NCBI RefSeq assembly: GCF_022627575.1
Contig: NZ_JADEYQ010000015.1
Location: forward strand, 1-64,000
Source of the DNA: Sphingobacterium rhinopitheci
GTDB lineage: Bacteria > Bacteroidota > Bacteroidia > Sphingobacteriales > Sphingobacteriaceae
Direction: 5' to 3'
DNA length: 64,000 nt
The notes beneath the pieces are model-generated. The model was not told where the DNA came from, made no database searches, and saw only the letters and a program-made list of their open reading frames with translations. Below, one piece after another: positions 17,541 to 27,161 of this stretch. Position numbers and translations under genes: made by a program. Each line of letters starts with the position of its first letter. Positions within the stretch are counted from its first letter, which is position 1.

Positions 17541-17969
17541 TTAGTTCAGCAATGACCAAGTAGACCAAGGTATTCTTGATAAAATAACGATTAAAGCAAC
17601 AGTATACGTAATAAATACAATTTTGTTAGCAGCATAATCAGCAGGAGCTTTCTTTGCTTTTGAATATCCAATAGTGATTATGATAATTCCGATAAGCATC
17701 ATCAATGGATGCTCCAAGAAATAGAAGCGAGCACCACTATTACTCATATTTGCACCGGAAAAACTTTGAAGGCCTAAAGGGGATGTAAAGTATAAAATTA
17801 AACCTACCAATAATTGTAAGTGTGCACTGATAAAACCTATTAAAGCAATTTTGCGGTTGTACGGTTTACTTTTGAAATAATTAATAGCTGTTATAACAAT
17901 GGAGATTACTAAAGCCAATAGTAATATAACTGCTAAAGTTGAATGTAGATGTTTCATACCTGTTAACAT
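17541..17969 (-). CDS. Small four-helix membrane protein (cytochrome B-like annotation in relatives)
   Basis: A 142-residue integral membrane protein with four hydrophobic segments (about residues 12-30, 43-62, 85-104 and 120-137). Histidines lie in or near the segments (KHLHS, SAHLQ and LEHPLMM), spaced as might suit heme ligands. Close relatives in Sphingobacteriaceae are, from memory, sometimes labelled cytochrome B, but I cannot demonstrate heme binding. The gene is single and ends at the shared terminator. Function unknown. Confidence 0.6.
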   Translation of the reverse strand: MLTGMKHLHSTLAVILLLALVISIVITAINYFKSKPYNRKIALIGFISAHLQLLVGLILYFTSPLGLQSFSGANMSNSGARFYFLEHPLMMLIGIIIITIGYSKAKKAPADYAANKIVFITYTVALIVILSRIPWSTWSLLN

Positions 17970-18011
17970 ATGTTTTTGTTTTTAAATTTCTTTTGATGTT
18001 TTACAAAAATA

Positions 18012-19661
18012 CTATTTTGAAAGTCTTTTTTCTCCTAATTCTCTAAATTCTGATTTTGCCTTGAAATTAGGGTATGTTTTTTCGTGACTCATGGTGTAAC
18101 CGATATCAAAAAACAACTTAATATCTTCTAGAATACCTTGGAAATCCCAATGCTCATCCACTTGGTCTGAAGGGGCATGATATCTACCGGCAAGGGCTTT
18201 TCTACGTTTTTCTATAGCGATGGTATCCGTGGATAGTAGCTCAGATCCCGATCCCATAAATAATCCCGGTACTCCTTTTTTAACAAAATTGAAGTGATCA
18301 GAACGGTAGAATCCTCCTGAGGTAGGATTTTTCTCTCCATGTACTGTTCTACCAAATTTTGAAGCTGAACGTATCACATAATCGTCGATTTCTGTTTGGC
18401 CAAATCCTACAATAGATACATCTTTAGTCGCTCCGAGGGGACTGAATGCATCCATATTGAGATTTGCTACTGTTTTATTTAGTGGATATATAGGGTTTGC
18501 AGTATAATATGTAGAGCCTAATAACCCCTCTTCTTCAGCAGTGAGTGCTATAAAAATAATGCTTCTTTCAGGTTTTACTTTAGCGGCTTTGAAAGCCTTG
18601 GCTATTTCGAATAGTGCAGCGACTCCTGCAGCATTGTCAATCGCTCCATTATAGATAGAATCACCATTTACAGCTTCACCAACTCCCAAGTGATCCCAAT
18701 GTGCGGTATAGATAATGGTTTCTTCGGGTCTTGACGTTCCTTCAATCTTTGCTATTACATTATTAGAATTAGCATATCTATATTTATTCTTTAAGCTGAT
18801 AGCCGTCTTTACATGCATAGGGAATGCCTTGAATCCTTTCTTTTTGGCACTGTCCATCAAACTAGGATCTAATCCACCAATTTCAAATAACTTCTTTGCT
18901 GTAGTATTTGAAATCCAGCCTTCAAAATCTGGAACAGGCTCTTCGGAAAGTGTATTCAATTGTGGGCCACTCCATCCGGAGCGTACAACATCCCAACCAT
19001 AACTAGCAGCTGGAGTATCGTGCACCAATAGTATGCCTGTAGCACCTTGTCTACCTGCTTCCTCAAATTTGTATATCCATCGGCCATAATAGGTCATTGT
19101 ATCTGCATTGAACAACGTACTATCGTACAAACCTGGATCAGATACAAGTACGACAACAGTTTTCCCTTTGACATCTAATCCTTCATAATCATTCCATCCG
19201 AATTCGGGTGCTACAATACCAAATCCCGCAAATACTAATGATGTAGAGTCGATGTTTATATGGTCTTGAATCTTACGTGAACTGATGACATAGTCATCAA
19301 GATGGTTGATGGCTAAATTCCCTTTCGTTCCCTCAAATGTAATTTTCTTAATGGTTGGTTGACTGCTTATCTCAACCATTGGTACTTCTTGAAAATAGGA
19401 TGTACCATTTCCCGGTAATAAACCTAAATCTTTAAATTGCTTTTCGATGTAGTCAACAGTAAGTGTATCACCTTTAGTAAAAGGTTTTCTTCCTGCAAAT
19501 TCATCTGATGACAAGTCTGAAACATATTTTTTATAGCTTGCTTCTGTTATTGATGCTAATGCGGTACTGTCTAATTTGCTGGCATCAAAGTTACTGCTAT
19601 TTGTTTTACAGCTCACATTAATAAGTGAGCATATAAAAAGGAAATAAAGGTAATTCTTCAT
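18012..19661 (-). CDS. M28 family zinc aminopeptidase, lipoprotein
   Basis: A 549-residue peptidase. I place the start at 19661, giving a lipoprotein signal (MKNYLYFLFICSLINVSC); the frame is open further upstream, but that would bury the signal and overlap the next gene. A PA domain (about 150-280) is inserted before the catalytic domain. Zinc-binding motifs of M28 are visible: TAHWDHLG, GAIDNAAGVAALFEIA, the ALTAEEEGLLGS pair and NMDAFSPLG, with a final histidine in RSDHFNFVKKG. It probably trims peptides at the outer membrane or in the periplasm. Confidence 0.9.
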   Translation of the reverse strand: MKNYLYFLFICSLINVSCKTNSSNFDASKLDSTALASITEASYKKYVSDLSSDEFAGRKPFTKGDTLTVDYIEKQFKDLGLLPGNGTSYFQEVPMVEISSQPTIKKITFEGTKGNLAINHLDDYVISSRKIQDHINIDSTSLVFAGFGIVAPEFGWNDYEGLDVKGKTVVVLVSDPGLYDSTLFNADTMTYYGRWIYKFEEAGRQGATGILLVHDTPAASYGWDVVRSGWSGPQLNTLSEEPVPDFEGWISNTTAKKLFEIGGLDPSLMDSAKKKGFKAFPMHVKTAISLKNKYRYANSNNVIAKIEGTSRPEETIIYTAHWDHLGVGEAVNGDSIYNGAIDNAAGVAALFEIAKAFKAAKVKPERSIIFIALTAEEEGLLGSTYYTANPIYPLNKTVANLNMDAFSPLGATKDVSIVGFGQTEIDDYVIRSASKFGRTVHGEKNPTSGGFYRSDHFNFVKKGVPGLFMGSGSELLSTDTIAIEKRRKALAGRYHAPSDQVDEHWDFQGILEDIKLFFDIGYTMSHEKTYPNFKAKSEFRELGEKRLSK

Positions 19662-19723
19662 AAGGATTAGTAGTTCAATCAATGTTAAAAATACAATTTT
19701 AATTATGGTTAGCAGCGCTGTAT

Positions 19724-20338
19724 CTAATCTTTGACAAGAAATACTTCTGCTAAAGGGTGAAATAGGTACGTCCTGTTTGTAGTCAGTTCGATGCATTTGA
19801 AGCGTTTACGAAGTTTTTCTCCTTTCCGAAATTGACGACCATTTTTAAGGTTAAAGATGGTGTTTTCGGCTAAGTCTTCGATGTGTATGGAGTCTTCCGC
19901 TTTATTATCGTAGTTCTTTAGGATTCTATAGAGATTTAAATCAGTACATGAGGATGCTGCGGGATTATTCATGTAGGATGATATGGCCTCTATGATATCT
20001 GGTGGAAATATATTGAGCTTTATGAAAGGGGACATTAAATTTTTAAAATTGTCTTTCCATTCTACACCATGTGGTTTGACCTGATTTTTAAAATCTTGGT
20101 ACGTCTTCAGATGGGCAAATTCATGAATAGTAGTTATCAGAAAAGAATATGAATTTAAATCATGATTGACCGTGATCTGATGAGGATTACCTTTATATGG
20201 AGCGGTGTAGTCACCCAATTTACTACTGCGACTACGCGTTACCTTAAATCGACAGCCTGTATCATTAATCCATTGGGAGATGATAGGGGCTGCTGTTTCG
20301 GGTATATATTTGCTCAATTGCTTGGTGAAATCTGCCAT
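19724..20338 (-). CDS. SprT-like zinc metalloprotein
   Basis: A 204-residue protein taken from the ATG at 20338 (MADFTKQLSKYIPE); an earlier in-frame start exists at 20392. The HEFAH motif (HExxH zinc-binding helix) follows DLNSYSFLITTI, and the later histidine in KPHGVEWKDNF fits the third ligand of the SprT/Spartan family. The C-terminal part has a beta segment (FRKGEKLRKRFKCIELTTNR) and no zinc-ribbon cysteines. SprT-like proteins are implicated in DNA-protein crosslink repair in eukaryotes; the bacterial role is unclear. It sits upstream of the M28 peptidase gene and is divergent from recN. Confidence 0.83.
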   Translation of the reverse strand: MADFTKQLSKYIPETAAPIISQWINDTGCRFKVTRSRSSKLGDYTAPYKGNPHQITVNHDLNSYSFLITTIHEFAHLKTYQDFKNQVKPHGVEWKDNFKNLMSPFIKLNIFPPDIIEAISSYMNNPAASSCTDLNLYRILKNYDNKAEDSIHIEDLAENTIFNLKNGRQFRKGEKLRKRFKCIELTTNRTYLFHPLAEVFLVKD

Positions 20339-20502
20339 TTGGTACAAACTTATTATTTTATAATGATAAGATGAATTTTTTCGGACTTTCAAAGCTTCAA
20401 ATAATCAAGTATATTTGATACGATTATAATCCAAGATGCTTCATTAAGCTTCTTCGAATTCTAAGATGAGAAAGTAAAAATTTAACTATTCAACATTAGT
20501 TT

Positions 20503-22164
20503 ATGCTTGTAAGATTATTGATAAAAAATTATGCCCTGATAGATAATTCGGATATCTCCTTTCATAAAGGATTAAATATGATAACTGGAGAGACGGGAGC
20601 AGGTAAGTCAATATTAATGGGTGCTTTGGGATTAATACTAGGGAATAGAGCTGAAGGGAAGCAATTTTTTGATGATACTAAAAAATGTGTTATCGAAGGT
20701 TATTTCAATATTAGCAATTATAACCTACAATCATTTTTTCAGGAGTACGATTTAGATTACGAGCTAGAAACGATTATTCGTAGGGAGATTGCTATTGACG
20801 GCAAATCAAGAGCATTTGTCAATGATTCGCCAGTGACCTTAAATACGTTAAAGCAACTGGGGGAGAGGCTTATTGATATTCATTCGCAGCATGCTACATT
20901 GCAGATTACAACAGAAGAGTTTCAGTTATTTGTATTGGATAGCTTGGCACACAATGAAGATAATTTAGTCCTATTTCGCCAAGATTGGAAAGAATTGAAG
21001 CGCATTGATAAACACCTACGTGATATCAAGGAACAGATGGCATCTGCTAATGCAGAGTTAGATTATAATCAATTTTTGTTTGATGAATTAGAGAAGTTGA
21101 ATGTGCTTTCTGGGGAAGTCAAAAAATTAGAAGAGGAGCAGCAACAATTAGAAAATGCAGAAGAAATAAAGCGTAATCTTTTAGCTTCAAATTATTTAAT
21201 TTCTGATGGTGATCAGAATGTTTTATCCTTATTGAAGGAAAGTATTCAGCAAGTACAATCGGCTAGTAAATTCTTATCTGATGCGACTTCGCTCGTGGAT
21301 CGCTTGCAAAGTGCTTATATTGATATCAAGGATGTATCTAATGAAATCGCTTCTGAAGAAGGTAATGTAAATGTAGATGACAAACGTCTAGAGGATATCA
21401 ATTCACGATTGAGTGAAATCTATAATTTGTTAAAAAAACATCGTGTAGATACGGAGGATGAATTGATCGCTATAAAAGATGCTTTAAGTCAAAAACTACT
21501 TATTGCCCTAAATCAAGATGAGGTTTTAGAGAAATTAGAGAAGGAACGCGAAACACAATTAACTAAAGTGACTGCCATCACGGCAAAGATTCATGACCTT
21601 CGTGTAGAAACAATTCCAAAGGTGCAAAAGTATGTACAGGATGTATTGACTTCCGTAGGAATGCCTAACGCCCAATTGAAAATCAACTTAGAACAACTAG
21701 GAGTTGATAAAATTAATAGTAATGGCTGTGATGCGGTTTCATTTTTATTCTCCGCAAATAAAGGTCAAAGCCTACAAGCTATACAAAAGGTAGCTTCTGG
21801 CGGAGAATTGTCACGTGTGATGTTAGCTATTAAATCTCTAGTAGCAAAAAGTTCTGCGCTACCAACCATTATATTTGATGAAATAGATACCGGTATTTCG
21901 GGGGAAGTGGCTTTGAAAGTAGGTGAGGTAATGGAAGATTTAAGTGAAAATATGCAAGTGATAGCGATCTCACATCTGCCACAGATTGCTTCTAAGGGAA
22001 CAGCACATTTCAAGGTCTACAAAAATGATAAGGATAATAAAACCTATTCTAATATACTGTTGTTAGATAAGGAACAACGTATATTAGAAATAGCACAAAT
22101 GTTGAGTGGTATAAATCCTGGTGAGGCTGCTTTGCAACACGCCAAAGATTTGTTGGGACAATAG
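20503..22164 (+). CDS. recN: DNA repair protein RecN
   Basis: A 553-residue SMC-like ATPase of double-strand break repair. The Walker A GETGAGKS is at about residues 29-36 after IKNYALIDNSDISF. A long coiled-coil middle (about 160-370) follows, then the ABC signature SGGELSRVMLAIKSL and the Walker B region PTIIFDEIDTGISGEVALKV. The final domain contains QVIAISHLPQIAS. Length matches RecN of other bacteria. It is transcribed alone; the next gene is convergent, 3 bases beyond its stop, with no terminator hairpin evident. Confidence 0.97.
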   Translation: MLVRLLIKNYALIDNSDISFHKGLNMITGETGAGKSILMGALGLILGNRAEGKQFFDDTKKCVIEGYFNISNYNLQSFFQEYDLDYELETIIRREIAIDGKSRAFVNDSPVTLNTLKQLGERLIDIHSQHATLQITTEEFQLFVLDSLAHNEDNLVLFRQDWKELKRIDKHLRDIKEQMASANAELDYNQFLFDELEKLNVLSGEVKKLEEEQQQLENAEEIKRNLLASNYLISDGDQNVLSLLKESIQQVQSASKFLSDATSLVDRLQSAYIDIKDVSNEIASEEGNVNVDDKRLEDINSRLSEIYNLLKKHRVDTEDELIAIKDALSQKLLIALNQDEVLEKLEKERETQLTKVTAITAKIHDLRVETIPKVQKYVQDVLTSVGMPNAQLKINLEQLGVDKINSNGCDAVSFLFSANKGQSLQAIQKVASGGELSRVMLAIKSLVAKSSALPTIIFDEIDTGISGEVALKVGEVMEDLSENMQVIAISHLPQIASKGTAHFKVYKNDKDNKTYSNILLLDKEQRILEIAQMLSGINPGEAALQHAKDLLGQ

Positions 22165-22167
22165 TAA

Positions 22168-22698
22168 CTAGGCGCCAAACATCTTATAGCCATCTCTGGC
22201 ACCGCTTATAACTTCTTCTAATTGATCCGCTTCCAATTCATTGATCTTGGATTGGAAGTGTTTCCAAAGTGTAGGAAGTTGCTCTTGCTGGGTAGCGAGG
22301 TAATTAAAAGTAGAATTTTGAAAGGATTCGTATTCTTTGAGCTTTTTTAAGATCATTTTATTGCCTAACATTGCGCCCAGTACGATATAAAAAAGCCCTA
22401 AAGTATGGTATTTGTCAGTATCAGCCAGTGTAACGGTTGCATTAGCTTCAGTAGGTACCCCAAGGAATACTAAATCGGCGTGAAGTGCTTCTTTTTTTGT
22501 GCTCAAAATAACACTGTATTCAGGCCAATGTAAAGTGCTGCTGGGGGCAATAGCTGCTATATAAGTGTAAGATTTACGAAGGAAATTTTTATAGTGATCT
22601 GCTGTAAATTTATTTGAAAAAAGTAGTGATGAATGCATTACTTTTTCAATACTATCATGCAGATCTTGAGTTTGAGTTTTTAATTTAGTACTATTCAT
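22168..22698 (-). CDS. bphO: Bacteriophytochrome-associated heme oxygenase
   Basis: A 176-residue biliverdin-producing heme oxygenase of the BphO/HemO type. I use the ATG at 22698, which overlaps the phytochrome stop by 8 bases; an earlier in-frame start lies at 22728. The N-terminal LKTQTQDLHDSIEKVMHSS provides the proximal heme histidine (His14), and GLFYIVLGAMLGNKMILKKL is the distal helix with its glycine-rich kink. The enzyme opens heme to biliverdin, the chromophore for the phytochrome encoded just upstream, so the two form an obligate functional pair in one operon. Confidence 0.88.
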   Translation of the reverse strand: MNSTKLKTQTQDLHDSIEKVMHSSLLFSNKFTADHYKNFLRKSYTYIAAIAPSSTLHWPEYSVILSTKKEALHADLVFLGVPTEANATVTLADTDKYHTLGLFYIVLGAMLGNKMILKKLKEYESFQNSTFNYLATQQEQLPTLWKHFQSKINELEADQLEEVISGARDGYKMFGA

Positions 22699-24877
22699 TT
22701 GGGAAAGATATTTTAAATGTTGTTCCAATACCTAGATGACTATCTATGCTTATTTTTGCTTGTAACTTATCGACAATTCTCTTTACGATAGACATACCAA
22801 TGCCATCACCTTCAAATTCCTGTGCATTAGACAATCGCTTGAAGATACTGAATATATGTGGTTTTTCTTCTTCGGAGATTCCGATGCCGTTATCTTTAAT
22901 ATGATATATTGTATTGTTTTCTTCCATGAAACTATCGATAGAAATTCTAGTGAATTGCTGTTTACTACTAAATTTGATAGCGTTATTGATAAGGTTCATA
23001 AAAAGCTGAAACAATAGTGTTTTCTCTCCATAAATAGGCAATAACTCTCCTAAATCAACCTTATAATTATCAATTTTATAATTTTCGAGGGCTTGATTAA
23101 TGAGTTGATTGATGAAAATATCTGTATTTATATATTCATAAGGCAAGATATCGGGCGTTGCTTTAGTGGATTCTAAGGTCTTGTTTATAATTTCATTTAT
23201 GAGTGTCGTAGCATCAGCAATATTTTTGGAAAATTGGTAGATCTTTTCACGTGAGATCTCTTTTCTTATTTGAATAAATTGTGCTTTTATTTTTATTTCT
23301 GTCAAAGGATTCTTCAAGTCATGCGCCAATTGGTGCGTGTAGGTTTCTAGCCTGTTGTTAACTTCTATTAATTTTTCATTGAGTTGCTTGACAGGAATTA
23401 TTTTTTGTAGGATAGAATTTCGTATCAATTTTTCAACCATGATTATGAAACCTTGGTCTATCAAAGACCATTTTTCTGATTGTCCTTTTACTTCATTTAA
23501 CCATAGCTGGAATGATGTTCTAGGTGAATAGTGTATTACATTCTTTTCTTTACAATAGATGGGGTATTTTTGGGGTATACCAGCCCATTTTTCCGCTATT
23601 TTAATTTCTTCGCGAAACCAATATACAGAAGAATTATGTTGATCATCAAAACTAATGCGTGCGATGCCTGCCCAATTTGAATGGTCTATTTGTAGCGGTT
23701 CATTGTAGGTGAAATTGTGCGTGGTATAAATATTCTTCGCATCAATATTTTTATTTATATAAGCATGGATTTTGTCAAATTCATTTTTGTTAGGTGTTTT
23801 TCCTATAGTATAGAAATAATTTGCTGATTTTATTATCATCCCATGCGCTGATAATTTAACCATAAAATCTTCCGCAAATTCCATTAAGGTATCTTCCCAA
23901 GATTTATTATAATAAAGCCTTTCTTTTAAATTGATCTCGAGTTCTTTTATATCTTGCTGTTTTAAAAAAAATTTACGTTCCTTTTTTACTAAATATTTGC
24001 TAGCCGCATATTGTGTTATAACTAAGCACAAATACCTGTAATCATAAGGTATATATTTTGGCGTAAAGTTTTGACAAGTTACAAGTCCCCATAATTTATT
24101 TTCTATAATGATAGAAAAACTTGCACTAGCCCTGACACCAAAATTTTCTAAATATTGTAGATGAATGGGGGATAATGCACGTATCTGTGAATGTGAAAGA
24201 TCTATATTTGAAGGCTCTAATCCAATGATATTTGATGTTGTGGCATAGATATCATGAACTTGTCGGGAGTGGTTCTTCTCATATAGTTGTCTCGCTTGCT
24301 GGGGGATGTCAAATTCCGGATAGCGATACCCCAACAGCTTCTCTTTATCTGGGCTTGTTTTTTCGGCGATTACGATACCACTGCTATCCTCTAGAAACTG
24401 ATAGACCATTACTCTATCATAGCCCGTTACGGTACGGATATTTTCAACTAATACTTGCCATGTATCTTCGGATTGGTCTAGTTTTAGTTGAAAATCATTC
24501 AATTGACTTATGTGTATGATTTCTTTTTCATTCTCCTCAAACTCAAAGAATATTTTGTTATTATTCGTGTATATGGTTAATTGATATGTTTTATTATTAA
24601 GGATTATCTTATAAGAGGTCGTTTTATCTATGAGTGAAGATGGCAATTGCTCATGCAGTATAAAGCTATCATTACTACTACTTTTGAAGTAAGGCAAGAA
24701 ATGATATATATCCTTATTTAATATATTTGCTGTATCGCAGTGCAGCCAGTCAGAGCAATTTTCACTTACAGCAATACAGTTTAGATCCAAATTGAATATA
24801 ATTAGGTAACCAAAACTCTGGATTTTGCCGCACAAATGAATGGCCTCTTCATAACAATTTAAGGTTAATACGGTCAT
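22691..24877 (-). CDS. bphP: Bacteriophytochrome sensor histidine kinase
   Basis: A 728-residue red/far-red photoreceptor kinase. The N-terminal PAS domain carries the biliverdin-attaching cysteine (Cys8) in NCYEEAIHLCGKIQSFGYL. The GAF domain has GYDRVMVYQF, the DIP motif with Asp190 (YRYPEFDIPQQA) and LSPIHLQYLENFGVRASASF. The PHY tongue has PRTSF at about residue 453. The kinase core has the H box HQLAHDLKNP at about 518, N box LFMNLINNAIKFS, and ATP-lid motifs DNGIGIS and GDGIGMSIVKR. All key residues are present. There is no attached receiver and no response regulator gene next to it. It overlaps the heme oxygenase gene. Confidence 0.95.
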   Translation of the reverse strand: MTVLTLNCYEEAIHLCGKIQSFGYLIIFNLDLNCIAVSENCSDWLHCDTANILNKDIYHFLPYFKSSSNDSFILHEQLPSSLIDKTTSYKIILNNKTYQLTIYTNNNKIFFEFEENEKEIIHISQLNDFQLKLDQSEDTWQVLVENIRTVTGYDRVMVYQFLEDSSGIVIAEKTSPDKEKLLGYRYPEFDIPQQARQLYEKNHSRQVHDIYATTSNIIGLEPSNIDLSHSQIRALSPIHLQYLENFGVRASASFSIIIENKLWGLVTCQNFTPKYIPYDYRYLCLVITQYAASKYLVKKERKFFLKQQDIKELEINLKERLYYNKSWEDTLMEFAEDFMVKLSAHGMIIKSANYFYTIGKTPNKNEFDKIHAYINKNIDAKNIYTTHNFTYNEPLQIDHSNWAGIARISFDDQHNSSVYWFREEIKIAEKWAGIPQKYPIYCKEKNVIHYSPRTSFQLWLNEVKGQSEKWSLIDQGFIIMVEKLIRNSILQKIIPVKQLNEKLIEVNNRLETYTHQLAHDLKNPLTEIKIKAQFIQIRKEISREKIYQFSKNIADATTLINEIINKTLESTKATPDILPYEYINTDIFINQLINQALENYKIDNYKVDLGELLPIYGEKTLLFQLFMNLINNAIKFSSKQQFTRISIDSFMEENNTIYHIKDNGIGISEEEKPHIFSIFKRLSNAQEFEGDGIGMSIVKRIVDKLQAKISIDSHLGIGTTFKISFPNE

Positions 24878-25039
24878 GATTATTTAGGTTTATTTCATGA
24901 ATATGGTTAAGGTATTTTTTTTTGGTGCACTTAAATATAATAAATTATACTAATAAAGAGTTCATGATTTTTAAGGTTTGATTGTTTTTAATCTATATAT
25001 TTTGACCGGGTGGTTGATATAGATATCGTGCTATACGAG

Positions 25040-25090
25040 AAACACCTAAATGATAATCTACAGTATTAAATATCATTTAGGTGTTTAAAT
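25040..25090 (-). terminator. Terminator after the lipoprotein gene
   Basis: AAACACCTAAATGATA (25040-25055) pairs perfectly with TATCATTTAGGTGTTT (25071-25086) around a 15-base loop. It lies just beyond the stop of the minus-strand lipoprotein gene, before the phytochrome promoter region. Confidence 0.7.
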
Positions 25091-25115
25091 TTTGTTATTG
25101 TGAATAGTAATTTAT

Positions 25116-25538
25116 TTAACTACCACCATTGTCAGCATCAGTAAGTGTTATTTTGGCTTTCATATCCTTGTCAATAGCATTTGTATTACCTCCAGGTAAT
25201 ACTTCTGCAAAGACCGTAACATAGCCTACTGTATAGTCAAAGCTATAATGTACATTTTTGATCGTCGCAGGTATAGCGTTATAGTAACCTGCAGCATCTT
25301 TAAATTCTAAAGCTACCTGCACTGTACCTGATTCGTAGTACTGGTTATCTAATTCTGGGAAATTTAATTCTGCATAATAAATATTCGTAGAGCCACTCAC
25401 CAATTTCCATTGATTTGGAGTAACATTTGTAGCATAAGATATACCTGGAAGGTAGTTTGTGATATATTCTTTTGTACACGAGTTAAGTGTAACTAATGAT
25501 GCGCTTGCAATGGCAAATGCGAGTAATAGTTTTTTCAT
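25116..25538 (-). CDS. Small lipoprotein of unknown function
   Basis: A 140-residue protein with a lipoprotein signal (MKKLLLAFAIASASLVTLNSC, Cys21 as lipidation site). The rest appears to be beta-rich (YYAELNFPELDNQYYESG and TVQVALEFKDAAGYYNAIPA) with an acidic C-terminus. I recognise no family. It is a single gene set between two hairpins. Probably outer-membrane or periplasmic. Confidence 0.7.
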   Translation of the reverse strand: MKKLLLAFAIASASLVTLNSCTKEYITNYLPGISYATNVTPNQWKLVSGSTNIYYAELNFPELDNQYYESGTVQVALEFKDAAGYYNAIPATIKNVHYSFDYTVGYVTVFAEVLPGGNTNAIDKDMKAKITLTDADNGGS

Positions 25539-25629
25539 ATTTGAGGTATTTGTTTTTCATATTTTAGGACAATATATAATATCCTAAGGTTTAATGTAAT
25601 ATCAAAAATATTGCCAAATTGGCTTATAG

Positions 25630-25690
25630 AAATAAGATATCGATTAGTTCTACCTTTTAAAAGGGTATAGAACCATTCGATATCTTATTT
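25630..25690 (-). terminator. Long hairpin terminator after hemL
   Basis: AAATAAGATATCGA (25630-25643) pairs with TCGATATCTTATTT near 25690, and an inner GTTCTA/TAGAAC plus CCTTTT/AAAAGG extends it, giving a hairpin of about 60 bases. It lies just after the hemL stop. Confidence 0.7.
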
Positions 25691-25724
25691 ATCTTTTTCG
25701 TAGAACTATCTTTTATAAAGATAT

Positions 25725-27044
25725 TTATTCAAAGGCGATTAATAAAGATTCCTTTAGTGCAGCAAGTGAAGTTGCCAAATCCTCTGCTGTATGTGCAGCG
25801 GAAATGAATCCTACCTCATAGCCTGAAGGGCCAAAATAAATCCCTCTATTCAATAATTCTCGGTGCATGATTTTATATTTTACCATCGATGCTGGGTCTA
25901 TTTGATCAGCTCTTTGTATTTGGTTATCTGAAGTAAATGCAAACCAAAAGATAGATCCAATAGTGAAAATCTTAACTTCTAAGTTGTTTGCTGCAATAAA
26001 AGTGCGCAATTCTTCAACAAATGCTAAAGTTGTCTTTTCCAATTTTTCATAAAAGCCCGGTTGTGCTAATATGCTCAAGGTAGCAATTCCCGCAGCCATA
26101 GCAACAGGATTACCTGATAGTGTTCCTGCTTGGTAAACAGCTCCATCAGGAGAGATGTTGCTCATGATTTCTTTGGAAGCACCATATGCACCTACTGGCA
26201 TACCTCCACCAATTATTTTACCATAAGTCAAGATATCGGGTTGGATATTATAATATTTAGCTGCTCCTTCAAAACCTAAGCGGAATCCTGTGATCACTTC
26301 ATCAAATATCAATAGTGAACCATTCTCTTTTGTGATCTCACGCAAGAATTGGATGTACTCTTTATCTTGAATCAATAAGCCATTATTAGCAGGGACACCT
26401 TCAATAATAACGGCCGCTATTTGATCTTTGAAATCCGTGAATACTTGCTTTATTGCTTCTTTGTCGTTTAATGCTATAACGATAGTTTCATCAGCAAATG
26501 CTTTTGGCACACCTGCAGAAGAGGTTTCACCAAATGTTACTAATCCTGAACCTGCTTTTACTAATAGCGAGTCGGAGTGGCCATGGTAACAACCTTCGAA
26601 CTTCACTATTTTATCACGTTTTGTATAGCCTCTAGCTAAGCGAATAGCAGACATCACAGCTTCTGTACCTGAGCTTACAAAGCGTATTTTTTCAATGAAT
26701 TTATTATTAGAAAGAATAAGATCTGCCAAATTGTTCTCCAATGCTGTAGGAGCACCAAAGCTCAGCCCTTTACCTAACTGTGCTTGCACAGCTTCTCGGA
26801 TTTCAGGCGTATTATGTCCTAAAATAAGGGGTCCCCAAGAACAACAGAAATCTATAAACTCGTTGCCATCAGCGTCCCAAATATGTGCTTTATCTCCTCG
26901 CTCAATAAATAAAGGTGTACCATATACAGATTTGAAGGCGCGGACAGGTGAATTTACACCTCCAGGGAAATAGTTTTTTGCTTTTTCGAAAAGTTCTGCC
27001 GACTTTTCTCTTGATATATCTTGTGCTTTCATTGTCTTGCTCAT
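25725..27044 (-). CDS. hemL: Glutamate-1-semialdehyde 2,1-aminomutase
   Basis: A 439-residue PLP enzyme converting glutamate-1-semialdehyde to 5-aminolevulinate, the last step of the C5 route to heme. The N-terminal FPGGVNSPVRAFKSV is diagnostic, SGTEAVMSAIRLARGYT binds the cofactor phosphate, and the PLP lysine is in DILTYGKIIGGGMPVGAYG (about residue 277). It is the most downstream of the four heme genes transcribed on the minus strand (hemA, hemCD, hemB, hemL), 117 bases after hemB, with a hairpin between the two. Confidence 0.96.
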   Translation of the reverse strand: MSKTMKAQDISREKSAELFEKAKNYFPGGVNSPVRAFKSVYGTPLFIERGDKAHIWDADGNEFIDFCCSWGPLILGHNTPEIREAVQAQLGKGLSFGAPTALENNLADLILSNNKFIEKIRFVSSGTEAVMSAIRLARGYTKRDKIVKFEGCYHGHSDSLLVKAGSGLVTFGETSSAGVPKAFADETIVIALNDKEAIKQVFTDFKDQIAAVIIEGVPANNGLLIQDKEYIQFLREITKENGSLLIFDEVITGFRLGFEGAAKYYNIQPDILTYGKIIGGGMPVGAYGASKEIMSNISPDGAVYQAGTLSGNPVAMAAGIATLSILAQPGFYEKLEKTTLAFVEELRTFIAANNLEVKIFTIGSIFWFAFTSDNQIQRADQIDPASMVKYKIMHRELLNRGIYFGPSGYEVGFISAAHTAEDLATSLAALKESLLIAFE

Positions 27045-27108
27045 AAATTATACAAAGTTATCCATTTAAAATTAAAATAGATTCATCATGTTGTCAGGTT
27101 TTAGCTAT

Positions 27109-27142
27109 AAGAAAAGCATCACCATATAGTGATGCTTTTCTT
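27109..27142 (-). terminator. Hairpin between hemB and hemL
   Basis: AAGAAAAGCATCAC (27109-27122) pairs perfectly with GTGATGCTTTTCTT (27129-27142). It follows the hemB stop on the minus strand and may terminate or attenuate transcription before hemL. Confidence 0.7.
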
Positions 27143-27161
27143 GATTCTCCAAAAAAAGATT

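Noticed and set aside
19662-19796. N-terminal extension of the M28 peptidase to 19796
   Set aside because: It would place 45 residues before a clear lipoprotein signal and overlap the SprT-like gene by 73 bases.
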